Made by a program: the position numbers and the translations under genes. Positions 32,811 through 51,170 of a stretch of DNA of 64,000 nucleotides are shown here, in pieces. Position 1 is the first letter of the stretch. Each line of letters begins with the position of its first letter. Below the pieces are notes generated by a model. The model did no database searches. It saw nothing but the letters and a program-made list of their open reading frames with translations, and was not told the DNA's origin. The DNA is from Paulownia fortunei (Eukaryota > Streptophyta > Magnoliopsida > Lamiales > Paulowniaceae). The stretch covers positions 312,501 to 376,500 of the forward strand of contig CM033108.1 in NCBI GenBank assembly GCA_019321725.1, read 5' to 3'.

Positions 32811-35059
32811 AATAGACTCTGAATATTAGTAGGATTATTTTTGGTTTTGTTTCCTAATTAGGATTTCTTTTTTTTTTTCATGGCTAACAGGATTATATCA
32901 CATAGAATGTGTGTGTATTGGCGAGAGGGAGAGGGAGTGTGCGAGAAGTGATTTAGGTGAGTGAGAGGGGGGGCTGGTTGGGGGTGGGGTTTGGGGTTGG
33001 GGCGTTGTTGGGGTCCAGAGCAGGGGGGGCGAGGAGGATGAGAGGACACGCGTTGTAGTTGTGGTTGGGGGACGGGTCCCAGGGGCGTGGGTTGAATTTG
33101 TCTCATGTGTTCCTAATTGTGATTACAGTTTTTTAGAAAAATGTTTGTTTTATGGACCAATTTCATCTTTTAGTACATTGAAAACTTTGAAATACTACCT
33201 ATTTTCATTTTTACCATGGTAATGATCGATGTCGTCATTCAATTATTATAATATTAAAAAGTAATTAAATATAATTACTATAATTGTACTATTAATAAAA
33301 ACTTGCATTGTAGTAGGATTCAAACAAAGCATCATCGAGGAAGAGTTATATTCCTAAACGTAACAAACTGTCGCATGAAAAGATACCCTATGCCAGTAAT
33401 GATAAATAAATGCCATTAACTTCAATAATATGCTTAACAAAGTAATTTATAAATTTTTTTGTGTTTTTTTCTTACTAAAAATTAATGACCAAACATAGTT
33501 TTAAGATTTAGAAGTAGTGTTGAGTATAAATTGGAGACCCTTCATAGTTTTTTGTTCCTTTTTGTCATAAAAGATTAGTTCCTACTTCCAATGACTAAGA
33601 TAGGCACTTACAAAATGTGAAAATTCAAGAGGTGTGTCGGTTTCTTTTTTTATGGGGTGGAGCTGATTATGACAAATCACTCGGTCTATTTTCTTTTAAA
33701 TATTATATATATATAAATAGTGTCTTATGTCATGTGGATGGAGTGATACGACTAGAAATTTCAACACGTAGCGAGGATTAGTGCATCAACATCTGATGAT
33801 ACCATAATCCCCACATGGGAAATAGGCTTCAAATATGTCCCTATTGAATTGACTTGCTAACAGTCAGGTGAATAGATGTAAATATTCTTATTGGCTTTAA
33901 TTCAATTGGAACTGTGATAGATAAGATACATTTACTTAGTAGTTAAGCTAACAGAAAGCAATATTCTTCACTGTCTTGTTAGTATAACAATTTAACACCA
34001 AGATAGGTTATATTCCCGACAGAATCAAATTGAAATATGATATCTTCACAAAACATTAGGTTAAAATAATTACAGATGAAGCATAAGTGTAATTTAATTT
34101 GCAAGTTCCAATAACTAAACTAAATTGACAAATCTATTACAATTATTGTATCATATTCATGAACTATAACTACCAAATACTGTTCCCTTTCTTTCCTATC
34201 TATGAGGATGCTCATTAAATACAGTTCCCAATCTTTAACATCTATGTGGATGGGATGGGATGGGATGCTTCGTTAGGAATTTCAGAAAAATGTCAAATAC
34301 AAGAATTTATTATCCTTGAAAATTTCAGCATTGAATTCGAACTCACCTATCTTCACATTAATTGATGCTTATCCAAGAAGTTTGGATTGGATTTTCAGAT
34401 GGGTCGCCAAGAAACTTTTGGTCTTTCGCGATCTTTAACAGAATATGATTTTCTGGGAAATTTCATATAATTTATTTAGGCTATGAATCATTAGACATAT
34501 ACATGATGATATCATTAATAAAATAATGGTATTATCATTTATGATTCAACAGTTACTATGACATAAAATTTTGCTAATCATACACAGAATATGGCCCTGA
34601 AAGCACGTGACCCTGAATTTCATACTGGTTTATATGTCTACAACATAAAGAAGCTTGCTTTTTGTAGGGTAGGTCCAGGATTGATAGTAGGTGATTGCAC
34701 ATGCATGAGACTGGCAAAAGGTCCAAGATAGTTTATGGTCTTCTCCTAATATTCTCCAATTATTTGCATAATGCTTCAGGCAATGCTAAATATTTAAAAC
34801 CTGAGATTTCTTTCTCTGTGGCTTTCACCCAAACAAAGGACCAAAAAAATAGCCTCATCCAACAAAGAACTTCAACTTACCTGCACTGGCTCAACAGGAT
34901 ACTCAAATTTATTAATATTATCGGATTCTCCAATACTTTCTAACATAAGAAATAATAGGTACTTACTGTGTTATTGAGGACGCTGCCCAAAGAAGTATAT
35001 ATAACATAGAGAAAACATCCGAAATTCTCTTCTCACTGAATTGGATTTAAGGGTAGAAA
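32811..35059. other. Promoter of the 142-residue gene and intergenic stretch
   Basis: The first 300 bases are the probable promoter and leader of the minus-strand gene. They contain a C/T-rich (coding strand) block at 32925-33085, including a G-quadruplex-type motif on the plus strand. From 33110 to 35059 the sequence is AT-rich with a short GATGG(GATGG)n run near 34250-34267. I see no gene there. Confidence 0.4.
32967..33003 (+). promoter_or_regulatory. G-quadruplex-forming motif in probable promoter
   Basis: Five runs of four or more G on the plus strand are separated by loops of 1-6 bases (7 G, 5 G, 4 G, 4 G and a final 4-G run across 32999-33002). This meets the usual G4 sequence rule. 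It lies about 155-195 bases upstream of the start at 32810, on the template strand of that gene. Formation and function are unproven. Confidence 0.5.
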
Positions 35060-36662
35060 GAGAAGGCAAGGAAATTGGCTCCCAACGAAACGACACTACT
35101 CTTCAAGCTCCTTCTTGATCTTGATTCCAGGTACAATTCCATCAGGCAACCCCATAGCAATTCAGAATTCAAGGAAATTCTCTCTCTGATTTCTTATTGC
35201 TCTCACACAACATTCACTGATCCTTCAGAATGTCCTTCACAGTAAAATCTCAAGCATGATAAACTCATAAAGCTTCTTTTCATCATGAAGTCACTGAAAA
35301 AGCCAGACCCCGAAGAAATCCTATCACCCCTTTTTGCCATGATATCAGTAAACCTCTTCCGGCCCCTCCCTCCGCCCAATCCCACCTCCACAGTCAGCAT
35401 TCTGCCAGATGATCATGATCTTGTTGCCACACCCACAGCTGCCTGGCCACAACTGCATATAGTTTACGACTTCCTCCTCCAGCTAATCATCAACTTGGAA
35501 CCCAAGGCACTGTGCAGTGACATTGATCATCCTTCATTCTCAATCTGCTCCCCATTTTCCCATCCGAAGATCTAAGAGAACGAGAAAGGTTGAAGAATGT
35601 GTGCCACAAGATATATTCCAAGTTCCATTCGTCCAGATCTTTCATGAGGAAAACAATGACTGATGTTTCTTGCATTACATTTTCGAGACCGAGCAAAAAC
35701 ACTGGGGAACTTGAGATCTACTGGAAATCTGGGGAACCATAATCAATGGTTTCAGCATTCTACTGAAGGAAGAGCACAAACCTCCCTTGACAAGAGTGAT
35801 TATTCCCTTGCACAGGCCAAAAGGTATGAAGGTATACCACAAGCAGTTGGCTTACTGCCTATACCAATTTCTGGAGGATCCTTTGAGATATTTTGAGGTA
35901 TTGGCCCATACCTAACTGTCAAAAGGAAAATTTTGCTCATGGGGTAGCTTAAAGAAGAGAATATGGGTCGTGAGCAGTACAGGATTCTAGCTCTGCCTTT
36001 GTGTAGGCAAATAATAGTGTTTGAACAGTTGGAACTCAAGGTATAGTGTATTTTACATTCCTTCTTCTCAGGTAGGTTGTCTCCTCAGATTCTCACTCTT
36101 CTAACAGGAATTTGTTGCATGCAACTATTTTCAACTGCTCTATCATAGCTACATTTCTATTGATCTTCACCTTTTAACAACTCAACTTACACTTTAATTC
36201 CATTTCCCTTCAATTTCTCTGCTTAATTCTTATCAAGTGGAAAGAATCCAATAGACAAACTACATTTTAGCTTTTAGTCAGTTGATTCACGCCTGATGGG
36301 TTTTTCTGTCACATCTTCCTGAATTCAGGTTGCAGAGCATGTGCTCTATGTTTGGAAAAATGAGCAATTTGTGAAGATGGTATCACAAGCAATAGATGAG
36401 GTATTTCCAGTTGTAGTAGAAGGAATGAGAAAAACCAGAAATGGAATTCGAGCAGAAGCATACGCCAATGGACCGAAAATGTGAAAGAAATGTTGGAAGA
36501 AATAAAACCAAGTCTGTCCTCCAAGTGCCTATCACAGCTTGATACTCTGCAACTAATGAAGAGGAGGTGGGCCGGAGAGGTGGGAAATAGTAGAAATTAC
36601 AGCAAATATGAATCAATCCACCCAAAGAATCAAAATGTCCATACATTTCCAACTAAAAAGTG
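35060..36662 (+). pseudogene. PP2A B'/B56-type regulatory subunit gene, broken
   Basis: The plus strand carries a recognisable B56 gene with disruptions. A readable stretch from about 35090 includes LLFKLLLDLDSRYNSIR and a TAA at 35243-35245. The same frame then runs on through 35285, with SVNLFRPLPPPNP, AAWPQLHIVYDFLLQLI and a DHPSF segment. A frameshift before 35575 moves the RERERLKN-CHKIYSKF block to another frame, and later blocks ([37 protein letters not shown]) shift again. After a GT-AG intron (36041-36328), VAEHVLYVWKNEQFVKMV-AIDEVFPVVVEGM resumes. Intact B56 subunits target PP2A to its substrates. The intron is retained, so this is a decayed genomic copy, not a processed retrocopy. 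Short open pieces at 35285-35575 and 35663-35896 are fragments of it, not separate genes. Confidence 0.88.
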
Positions 36663-38245
36663 AAAAGGGGTGCTGGCAATTTGTAATTAGTAGTGTGCTT
36701 GTAAGGCACGTAGGGTGTGCTGCACTTGAATGTCTACTACTAAACTTTTTGCAAGTGTAATGCTGTTAAAATTCAAAGGAGAACCTAGATCATAAAGGCA
36801 TCATTAGCAGGACCCTGTTTGTGGTTTTTCAGAATGAAGAATCTATAAATGATGTTTCTTGCAGCTCAGGGTCAGAGCAGGTACTTTGATATATTTAAAA
36901 AACCACACGCAAACAAAGAAAAGCCAAGTAGAATATCAAGTAAAGAAATTCAAATACAGCAAATAGTAGGGCATGCTTATACTACATATCTGATTTAAAA
37001 CTGGAAGGAGCATGACAAAATTGTGGCAGGATATAGCAACATGCATTTCAAACATAAACAAAAAGCCAATACTCCACACATTAAGAGACTGGGAAAAAGG
37101 AAGCAATGCCCTCAAAATATTTTTTTACTGTATCAAATCTAAAATAACACCACCTTTGCCTCTCACAGAGGCAAAAAATCATCACAGCACTTTGAAGCAA
37201 CGATTATAATCTCATTATCATGCATTATAAATGTTTCTAGGAAGCCCAATGAAAATGTCTTAATACAATTGTTGACATAAATGTCCCTATTCACAGATTC
37301 CAGAAGGCATCAAAGCAAACTTGAGTCAACCAAACGAGCATATACAAGCGTGTGTTACATATATACAGGTATATGTGTGTGTTTTCGCGTAGAGATATAT
37401 GTATATGTGTGCATATATGGCACCAATTGCTGCTGTCTTAAAACCTACCGTTACATCTTCACAAAGAGCTCGGTTCCCCGAATGGAGCGATGAAAAAATC
37501 ACATATTTCCAGTTAAGCATTAAAACTGGAATCCTTTTATAATGTATAACAATGATATAAATCCATATCAACAGAATATTACCTCAAACTTCTTTAGATT
37601 TTAATTTGTCTCTAAGAAACTGCTAATAGAGAAAGTATTCCAGCATGAGGACTTAAAATCAGGGTTATCATTATAAATAGATACCTTTTCATACTACTAT
37701 TATCTTGACTCTGTCATCAGCAATAAAAATCCAAGCAGACTTCATAACGCTGGCGAGTAAAATGGAATTTAATGTGCCCCAAAAAATAAAACTGGGGCAA
37801 AATTCAACACCAAGCAATACTCGCCATCAATTATAAAAAAACTACAGCATACAGATAGAACATCAATATCCATTGAGTCGTTATAAGAAACTTACAAAGC
37901 TATTTTGTAGATATTACGATAGAATTCTAACATTTTAAAATAACATTCGGAGTTAGGACAATAAGAAAGCAGTCAATTTCTTGGTACAGTAGATGGGGGC
38001 CTTTATCCATGCAAGACTAAAAAATCTATGCCCTAATAAGGTCATGCCAACCCCGTATAACTGAACACTGCATGCAGGCTATGCTACAACACAGAGAGGT
38101 ATTAACCAAGAAGAGAAGGGTATAAAGTTGTGTTTCAATAGCTACCTTCTGTTCAAAACAGGTAACACTGTAAGCGTACTGCCTTCTCTGGATGCTACAC
38201 AATCCCCTTCTTCTTCTTAAACCTCCTCAAAGATGCTTTAACAAG
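36663..38245. other. Spacer and DNAJC17 3' UTR
   Basis: From 36663 the sequence runs into AT-rich spacer. The part close to 38245 probably forms the 3' UTR of the minus-strand DNAJC17-type gene. A TG/TA-rich stretch lies near 37360-37420. No gene is recognisable. Confidence 0.4.
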
Positions 38246-39919
38246 TCACTTTTGCCTCTGAGCAGCCTGTCACCATAAAAAAACATAAGTAGAACAATAG
38301 TGACGAGTTCGTCTATAATGACAAGAATTCAACTTTTTGGCTACTCTTTTAAACATTACAACCACCACCCAAAATAAGATTAAAAAAATGTATCGTACTT
38401 GCAATCACAAGCTCCCAGAAAAACCTAGAGACTAAACCAACAAAACATTTCCAATACATACTAGAGCATAAAACAACTATAGACCCAATTTCCTGAACTC
38501 CCACCCTGACCGCCTCATCCCAGCCAACTCTCCCTCACTCCCTCCCTGTCTCTCTCTCGGAGATGGTTACCTTCTCTATCATGAAATACATGGCTTAATA
38601 CATAACTCCAACCGAATCCACATCAACTTCAGATACATAAATTAGAAAAATAATTCAAAAATACTCTGCACAAAAACAGCTCCAGTAAAAAACAAGAAAG
38701 CTCTTATTAAAGCAAAATTAAGGATCAGATTTTAAAAGAAGAACTGCCAAAGGGTACACAATATATCATTCCTAACTTAAAGGGGTTATAATCTATACCA
38801 AAAATAGAATAAGAAACACAAAACTCCGAAATCATGCGCATAACATTGTCATCAAACTAAGTGAAATGAATATTTCTATTCCTGTGCAACCTTTCAAGAC
38901 CTTGAAACAACTCAAAAAAGTTTGAATAGATAAACAAAAAATTATACAGGGTGAACAGACAAAAAAAAATTATGCAGTTTCGAACCTTTTTCAATTTGTC
39001 CAGCACTGAATCTTCAAATGCCTGATATCCAGCACCAACAAGATTGTTCAATTTTGGACCATCAGACTCATTTTTCTCAGTACTAAAAACGACTGGTGAT
39101 GAGGCTGGTTGAAGAGGCAAAACTAGAAGAGGATTTGAAAGATCACCCAACACATTCCCAGTAGCAGCAACCTGCCAACCGAAATTCTCCTTGAGAAACC
39201 GAAAAAACAATAAAATCAAATTGAAACAGACTTATAGAAAAACTTACAGCAGCATCCTTAGACGCCATTACTACAAGAGCTGATCCTCTCTTCTTGGAAC
39301 TCTTGATGACTACATCTTCTACAGCACCAAACTTTTCAAAAATTTCCCTAAGTCTCTGCGCTGTGTAGTCTTCACCAATCTTCTCCCATGAAACTTTAAG
39401 AACCTTCTCCTTATCCAATGCATTACCTCCACAATCCGTGCTATCTTTTCCCCTTGCTGTTGTATCTTGCTTGAAAGGTGTTGTAGCAGTTGCCGTTTTG
39501 TTGGTATGCATTGCACGAATTCTAGCTATCTCCTCCTTCAGTTTCCGAGATATTCTCTCTTCCTCTTCTCGAGCTTTCATGTTGGGGTCAACAGCAAAAG
39601 CAGATCGCTCTCTTTCTTCAAGATCTGACATCATCTTCCGGCGCTTGGAATCTTGTTGTCCTTGGCGATGAAGCTTCTCCCGTTTTACTCTAAGTAGATC
39701 ATCAAATAACTTCCTAGTCTTTTCATCCTTGAGAACTTCATAAGAAGTTTGAAGCTTTAGAAAATCAGCATGTGCATTAGGGTCATCACGTCTCTTGTCC
39801 GGATGCAGCTCCCTGGCCTTCGATCTATAGGCTTTGTTAATGTCTTGCTCGGAAAGCCTGGCACCTTCCTCACCAGAAGGCAGGCCCAAAACAACATAAT
39901 GGTCAGCTTCAACATCCAT
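38246..39919 (-). CDS. DNAJC17: DnaJ homolog subfamily C member 17-type protein (J domain + RRM)
   Basis: Coding exons on the minus strand are 39919-39248, 39171-38986 and 38266-38246 (TGA), encoding 292 residues. An N-terminal J domain carries the HPD motif (residues 39-41, ELHPDKRRD), which is required to stimulate Hsp70. It is followed by a highly charged region, QDSKRRKMMSDLEERERSA, then an RRM-like domain (about 175-240) with KKRGSALVVM as RNP1. The protein ends KLKKAAQRQK. This J-then-RRM order is that of animal DNAJC17 and yeast Cwf23, nuclear proteins associated with the spliceosome; the Arabidopsis counterpart is, from memory, At5g23590. The start at 39919 is chosen because an intron acceptor lies just upstream (exon begins 39937), so the more upstream ATG is intronic. 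A 5' non-coding exon appears to end at 41150. Confidence 0.92.
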
Positions 39920-42521
39920 ATCACCCAGAGTCCTCAACTGCAAAAACAAAGTAGCACGGTTGGATACAAAGGTGAAGAAAACAGGAAGGCATAAAATTCA
40001 CAAGGTAGATGGAAACCAAACAAGTAATTCATACATGGTTTACTACATACAAATGTTATGAGCACTAGTTTCCCCAATCTCATTTCAAGGTTTCATCATC
40101 AATTTCACAATTTGATAAATCATCCAATACTCTCAATTAACACCCTTGTATACACCAAAAAGAAAGAAATTTAGATATCAAGAAGCACTTTTCTATTGCT
40201 AAATCACTAAGATTACATTCTGACGTTCTAGTCTTCTATTACATAATTTCCAGCTGACTGCCAAGCTAATAAATGTTTTGCCTAAATTAGATGCATAAAC
40301 TAAGAAATTTAAAATGAGAAAAATAAAATGTTAGGAAATAGAAATGAAAAGAAGAAAAAGGTATCCTTTTTCGTTTTGAAAACCAAGAAGGGATGATACC
40401 TTGCATAGCAACTTCCCAGATCAAACACAAAATTTAAATTGATCAAACAAGAAGTATATGAGTCAAATAGCATTTATGATAAAAAGGAAGAAAATGAAGA
40501 AAGACACTGATCTGTCAAGCAAGGAAAGATAATTTTGAACAAAAGATGCCAACTTTCACGAACTGGAGAACAAGGATCCCATTATTTGATTATTCCACCT
40601 GCACAAAACCAATTTTTCCTTCATGCCACCATAAATTTCCTCCAAATATTACATCATTTCCTTCAGAAAACATTCAGTAGGAGAATCTGAATTTCCCATC
40701 CTCAACCAAAATAAAGAAATCTAAAAAGCAAAATAACTCGCTTATAGTTGGTTTCTAAACATACAGACATAGTTAGATTGGCCCTGAAGTATGAAAAAGA
40801 GTTGGAGCATAATCCTGAGCCAACAAAAGAAACCTCATAAACCGACACATAAAGCAAAGAGAAGACACAAGCACCCAGGAAAAGTGAAATTAAGTAATAT
40901 CCTTTGCTATATCGTTTAAAAACACAAACTCGGAGCCGTAGAACTGAGACTTGTAATAATTACAAGGCCCCAATTGCGAATTCAGAACCTCAGAAAATCA
41001 ATTCAAAACTGAAATTACGAGATAACACTTGTTCCATCGCAACAAAAATGGCAAATTTGCTATTTTACCTAGAAAAAGAAGGAAATTCACACTTAAATCC
41101 AGAGAGCTTAAACTGAATGAAGAAAAAAGCAATTCTAATGGAATGAAACCTGCGGCGGCGGCAGTGGTGAACGACAGAGGCAGCTTTAGCTGTGGTAATA
41201 GCTAGCAGACGGCAGCGAGGGTTTCGATTGGGGGGTTGGGGGGAGGTGTTGCGATTGTGGCAGGTTTGGCGTCTGCGGTGGGGGCTAATCAGTTTCTTAT
41301 GATGATGATTTATGTTCTGTTTAAATTTCCTTTCTATTTCTTTTTTAAGCTTTAAATAAATGGGCTTAAATTGATAATCCATTCAGACCAAGTGCATCCA
41401 AGCCCATTTATTATGGATTTGGGTGGGTTATTGGGTCAGGGTGGTTCTTTTTAATACCACTAATTGCCCCTAAATTGCAAAATAATATTGATTACTATTA
41501 AGTACTAGCCAAATAAGAATAGAAGTTAGCATTTGTAGTATTAGCATAGACTGTATTTGAGTTTTTTTGGTACATTTAATTCGTTCAGCAGTTTAAATCT
41601 TCTATTAACAGAAAAAATTCAACCCCACACTCATTACTTCATTTTTCCTGGAACTTAGAGAATTTTTATGTCCCATTGAACAGCGCCATGACATGTGATT
41701 ATGTAAACATTCTTGATGATGTCCGAGTTTCAAAAAAGTTAATAATAAACATGTTTTTTGTTCAAAATGTTCCACTGGAGGCAACAAAATTACGACAAAA
41801 AAAAGCCAGTAAAATATTTTTGCCAACTCGCAGCAGAAAAGCAACAATTGATGCAGTGTATTGCCAAGAAGAACAGCAATCATCTTTCTCCAACATTTAA
41901 ACGATGAATACATTAAAATAAATCATAATATATTTTCCTTTGGATTCAGTCTGCGGAATCATCAAAGGATTAGTGACAATGTACCAGTGGTATCCTGAGT
42001 GTGCCACTTACAAGAGCTATGGCATAAGTGTCAATTGCATGTATATAGAAACCATTCGGAAAGGCAGAAAACGCCAGAGGCAATCCTCATTTATTTTTGA
42101 ACATAATGATACAGAACAAACTCTGACCGAAATTGTCCAGCAGCATACAACTCCAGAAACCGTGTCACCACCTCCACTTGAGAAAATAATAAAATTGTAT
42201 AACAGTGGCTTTAAAGGTTGTAGAAGCCACAAAATGTGTCTAAACTTTAATTTAAGAAGCCAAAATGCACCAATCATCTAGAGCAACACAATAGTACAAA
42301 CGAATTACAGGATCTAACAGGTCTCTTTGGAAAGACTATTAACTATCTTTTACCGCCGGAGAGCCTTGGCTTCCGTGGGGCTCATCAAAGATCTCAATCT
42401 TATATTAAACCAAATAGAGGAGATACACAACCTAACAAAATAGACATCAAGGAATATATCTCAAAGCGCATGCCAAGGCAGTCAAACAGAAAACTCCAAT
42501 GCACGAGCTTGTCTCTCCTCA
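39920..42521. other. DNAJC17 5' leader intron and first exon; spacer; V-ATPase B 3' UTR
   Basis: The minus strand has an intron from 41149 to 39938, with a GT donor after GCCGCCGCCGCAG and a TTTTTGCAG acceptor. This places a non-coding first exon at roughly 41150-41300, rich in C with CCCCCC runs. From 41300 to about 42280 I see no gene. The last 200-500 bases before 42522 are probably the 3' UTR of the V-ATPase gene. Confidence 0.5.
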
Positions 42522-48240
<5,719 letters not shown>

Positions 48241-49390
48241 ATTTAACCTACAAAAATCCACAAACATTCAGACCAAACACGAAATTTCAAAGAGAGAGAG
48301 AGAGAGAATTAAATGCTACTTGAAACAAACAATTTTAGTTGCAGTGAGATTCAGATCACTCCAAACCTCAACAACTGAACTACAATCCCTTACATGAAGT
48401 ACACCCTACTTCCCATCTCTCACGAATATGCAGAGAGATACTACATATATGTAGTCTTTGCCAAGTTCAACTAGAGAACACTCTCCCTTGGTTCCTTTCC
48501 TTTATAATGTACTTCAGGGTCAAAACAACCAGATGACAAGAACAGGATCTGCCGAACCTGCAGTCCACTTTGTACGTTTGCTGACCCGTAAACTGCTCCC
48601 GGTGCTCAATCATTTCACAACCGGAATCATTTCTTGATAAATGATCACTGTGGTCAGACTCAATAGAGCTAAATCATTTTTTATTTTTATTTTTGTCAAT
48701 CTCTATTAAACCTAAAGTTGGCAATAAATTTGTTAGAAGTAGTCTGCCTAATGTTGCGAGCAACACAATTTGAAACACAGGAGCATCAGCATTCACCAAA
48801 TCAAAAGTTTCCCCTATGTCACAACTCAGCACCAGTATCTCCATACTTTCCTAACTAAGTCCAATAAAAATGACATAGAGAGCTCTGAGATTGGATCGCT
48901 ACAAATAAAAGGAATCCGTTCAATAGCAAAGGCAGAGACGAATACAGAAACTACTATTATTATATTTATTCTGCTCAAAATTTTCGCCTAAAAACAGCAA
49001 TCGCCGGACCAAAAGAAAAGGGAAAACGCCTCACAAACCATGCACAGCAACTATGACAAAAGGTGAATCGGATTCATATTCAACTCCATCAAATAACCCA
49101 AACGAATTACCTGATGCAACTATAAGCCTAAACTACATAAATATAACTCATCCCGAGCAAACTGTAGCAGATTCAATACTCATATACACCAGAATCGATG
49201 AACAAAAATAAAAGTCAAATAAATCTAAATTGAATGAACCAACTGAAACTGAATATGCACGAATTGGATCTGGAAAGTCACATACCTTTAGTGTTTCTCA
49301 ATCCGAGAGAAAGCGAGGAGAATTGAAGGAGAAGAGGAAAGAGATGGATGTACAGGGCAAAAAAGGAACTGAGATCTGAGGATTGAAATA
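48241..49390 (-). other. 5' leader of the V-ATPase B gene with its own intron
   Basis: The minus strand shows a donor (AAAG|GTATGTG) at 49286/49285 and an acceptor (TTTTTGTAG) ending at 48248. The start codon follows 7 bases after the acceptor. The non-coding exon upstream of 49286 is C/T-rich and probably starts near 49380. Leader introns of this size often raise expression of plant housekeeping genes. A GA run lies at 48291-48307. Confidence 0.6.
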
Positions 49391-51170
49391 AAATAATTTG
49401 TCAGTATATTGAATCATGCATCATGTGAGGACTTTTTCTATAATAACAGGTATCATAATTACGGGCACAATTAAAGAATTGAAAATGAAATGAAGTGTAC
49501 AACTGCTGAAGCGTGATTTTACAGCGCCTTCTGTGATTTTTGGCAACTTTTACTGGTGAGGGTACAACAAGAACTAGCTGGAAGATGGTTGGTGTTATGC
49601 GATTGGCTTGGAAAATGTGATGAGCAGTCAGGGGTGTATTGGTCCAAATCTGACGTTGGAGAATTTGGACACGTATCATTTCCATATTTGGTTTCAATTT
49701 TATTTTTTATTTCGTTATTTTAAACTTTAAATATAGGAAAACGTATATATTTTTATGAATTTTCTTGAAAGTTAGAGTTGAAAATATTTACAAAATAACA
49801 TATTTTTTCAAAAAAAAATCTACAATTCAATTTAAAAATTTGTCTCATACATGTTTATTGATTTGAAAAAAACTAAATGAAACATATTTTTTTTGTAAAA
49901 TCAATCATTGACAAAATAAAATAACTCTTTTAGAGTTGGGATATCTTAATATTGTAGGAATAACATAACTTAGCCTTGAATCAAAATCGAAAACAAAAAT
50001 AATATTTTCACGAAGTAATAGTTGCCTGAAATGAAAACAAAATATGAATAGGTAATTTACACTTTGCACTTTAATTACTCATCAAATCACATTTTACTGC
50101 CATTAACTATGAAAGATATTATTATATTACACTAATTTTCACATACATAAAATTGATGGAATGGAAAAAAAATAAAAATAAAAAGTTTCTTATTTCACAT
50201 GAAAAGTGTGAGATTTGCTCAATAACTTTTTGCACCAAAATTGAAGGTATGGAGGTGGAGATGGAAAAATGCAAGCAAAAAAAAAAAAAAAACCACACAC
50301 ACACACACCACACAATAATCAACTCTCTCTTACTTACTATTATTACAACCACTAATATTCTTGCTTTTTTATTGTAGTAATCTTATAGGGATTGCATTCC
50401 TTCCTTAAATTCGTAAGCTCTTACCAAAAACAAAAATGAAGTAATAGGTAATTAGATTTATATCAAGGATCATCTGTCACCAAATATGTAAGGATAAGTT
50501 TTTTTATTGAAATAATTGGAAATGATGATAGAAGCAAGTGAAAATCACCAAGAATGAAGTTAGAAAATTTAGAAAGGCAAAAAAAAAAAAAAAAAAAGAG
50601 GAAAAAAGCATAAGTTTTTTTATAAAAAAAAAAACTGTTATATTTGATGTGCTTTATTTTCTACATTTTTAATTACATGCCTCCTTAATTGATGTAGTAA
50701 GGATGATTTTTCTGCAAGTGTAATTTGTTCAGTAGTCGTGGGGGGGGGTGTTGGTAAAGTGTCAATTGAATAATTGAGGGGTAAAATGTGACTTGATGAA
50801 TAATTTAACAGGCAAATGCTTAATTCACTGTATATAAACGCAAATAATATTTTTCCCTTCCACGGTCCAAAACACCACACAAACAAATACTTCCAAGGAA
50901 CGCCATGTCATCTCCTTCCTTTTATATATATATATTTGGATGGAACAAAATTATGGTTCATTTTTTATTTTACATATAGATAAAATATATAACTATTTTT
51001 AAACAAATATTTAACAATAGAACACATAAATTAAATATTTATCCATAAAATAACATAATAATTTACAAATTCCACTACAATATCATCGCAACATTTACTC
51101 GTTCATAACGAAAAATCTTTTAGCCTCAACCGTTAAAACACGTTCCTTCTTCACACACACACTCTGAAAG
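49391..51170. other. Divergent promoter region between V-ATPase B and CPP1
   Basis: The two genes are transcribed away from each other. The spacer contains A-runs (50278-50294, 50580-50599), a short CA run, and inverted segments around 50062-50108 and 50755-50822 that may be the arms of a small element. No gene is visible; the open frames are low in complexity. Confidence 0.4.
50056..50830. repeat. Imperfect long-range inverted repeat
   Basis: The segment around 50065-50108, reading TTTGCACTTTAATTACTCAT and then CAAATCACATTTTACTGCC, resembles the reverse complement of about 50768-50819, which reads GGGGTAAAATGTGACTTG and then ATGAATAATTTAACAGGCAAA. The core similarity is about 40 bases. The arms lie about 650 bases apart and could be the ends of a degenerate element. 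Confidence 0.35.

Noticed and set aside
32858..33106. 82-codon proline-rich minus-strand frame
   Set aside because: Its composition comes from the C-rich promoter block, it ends in a poly-lysine A-run, and it lies directly upstream of a supported gene.
41605..42281. Short frames on both strands between DNAJC17 and V-ATPase B
   Set aside because: No domain or conserved motif; part is likely the V-ATPase 3' UTR.
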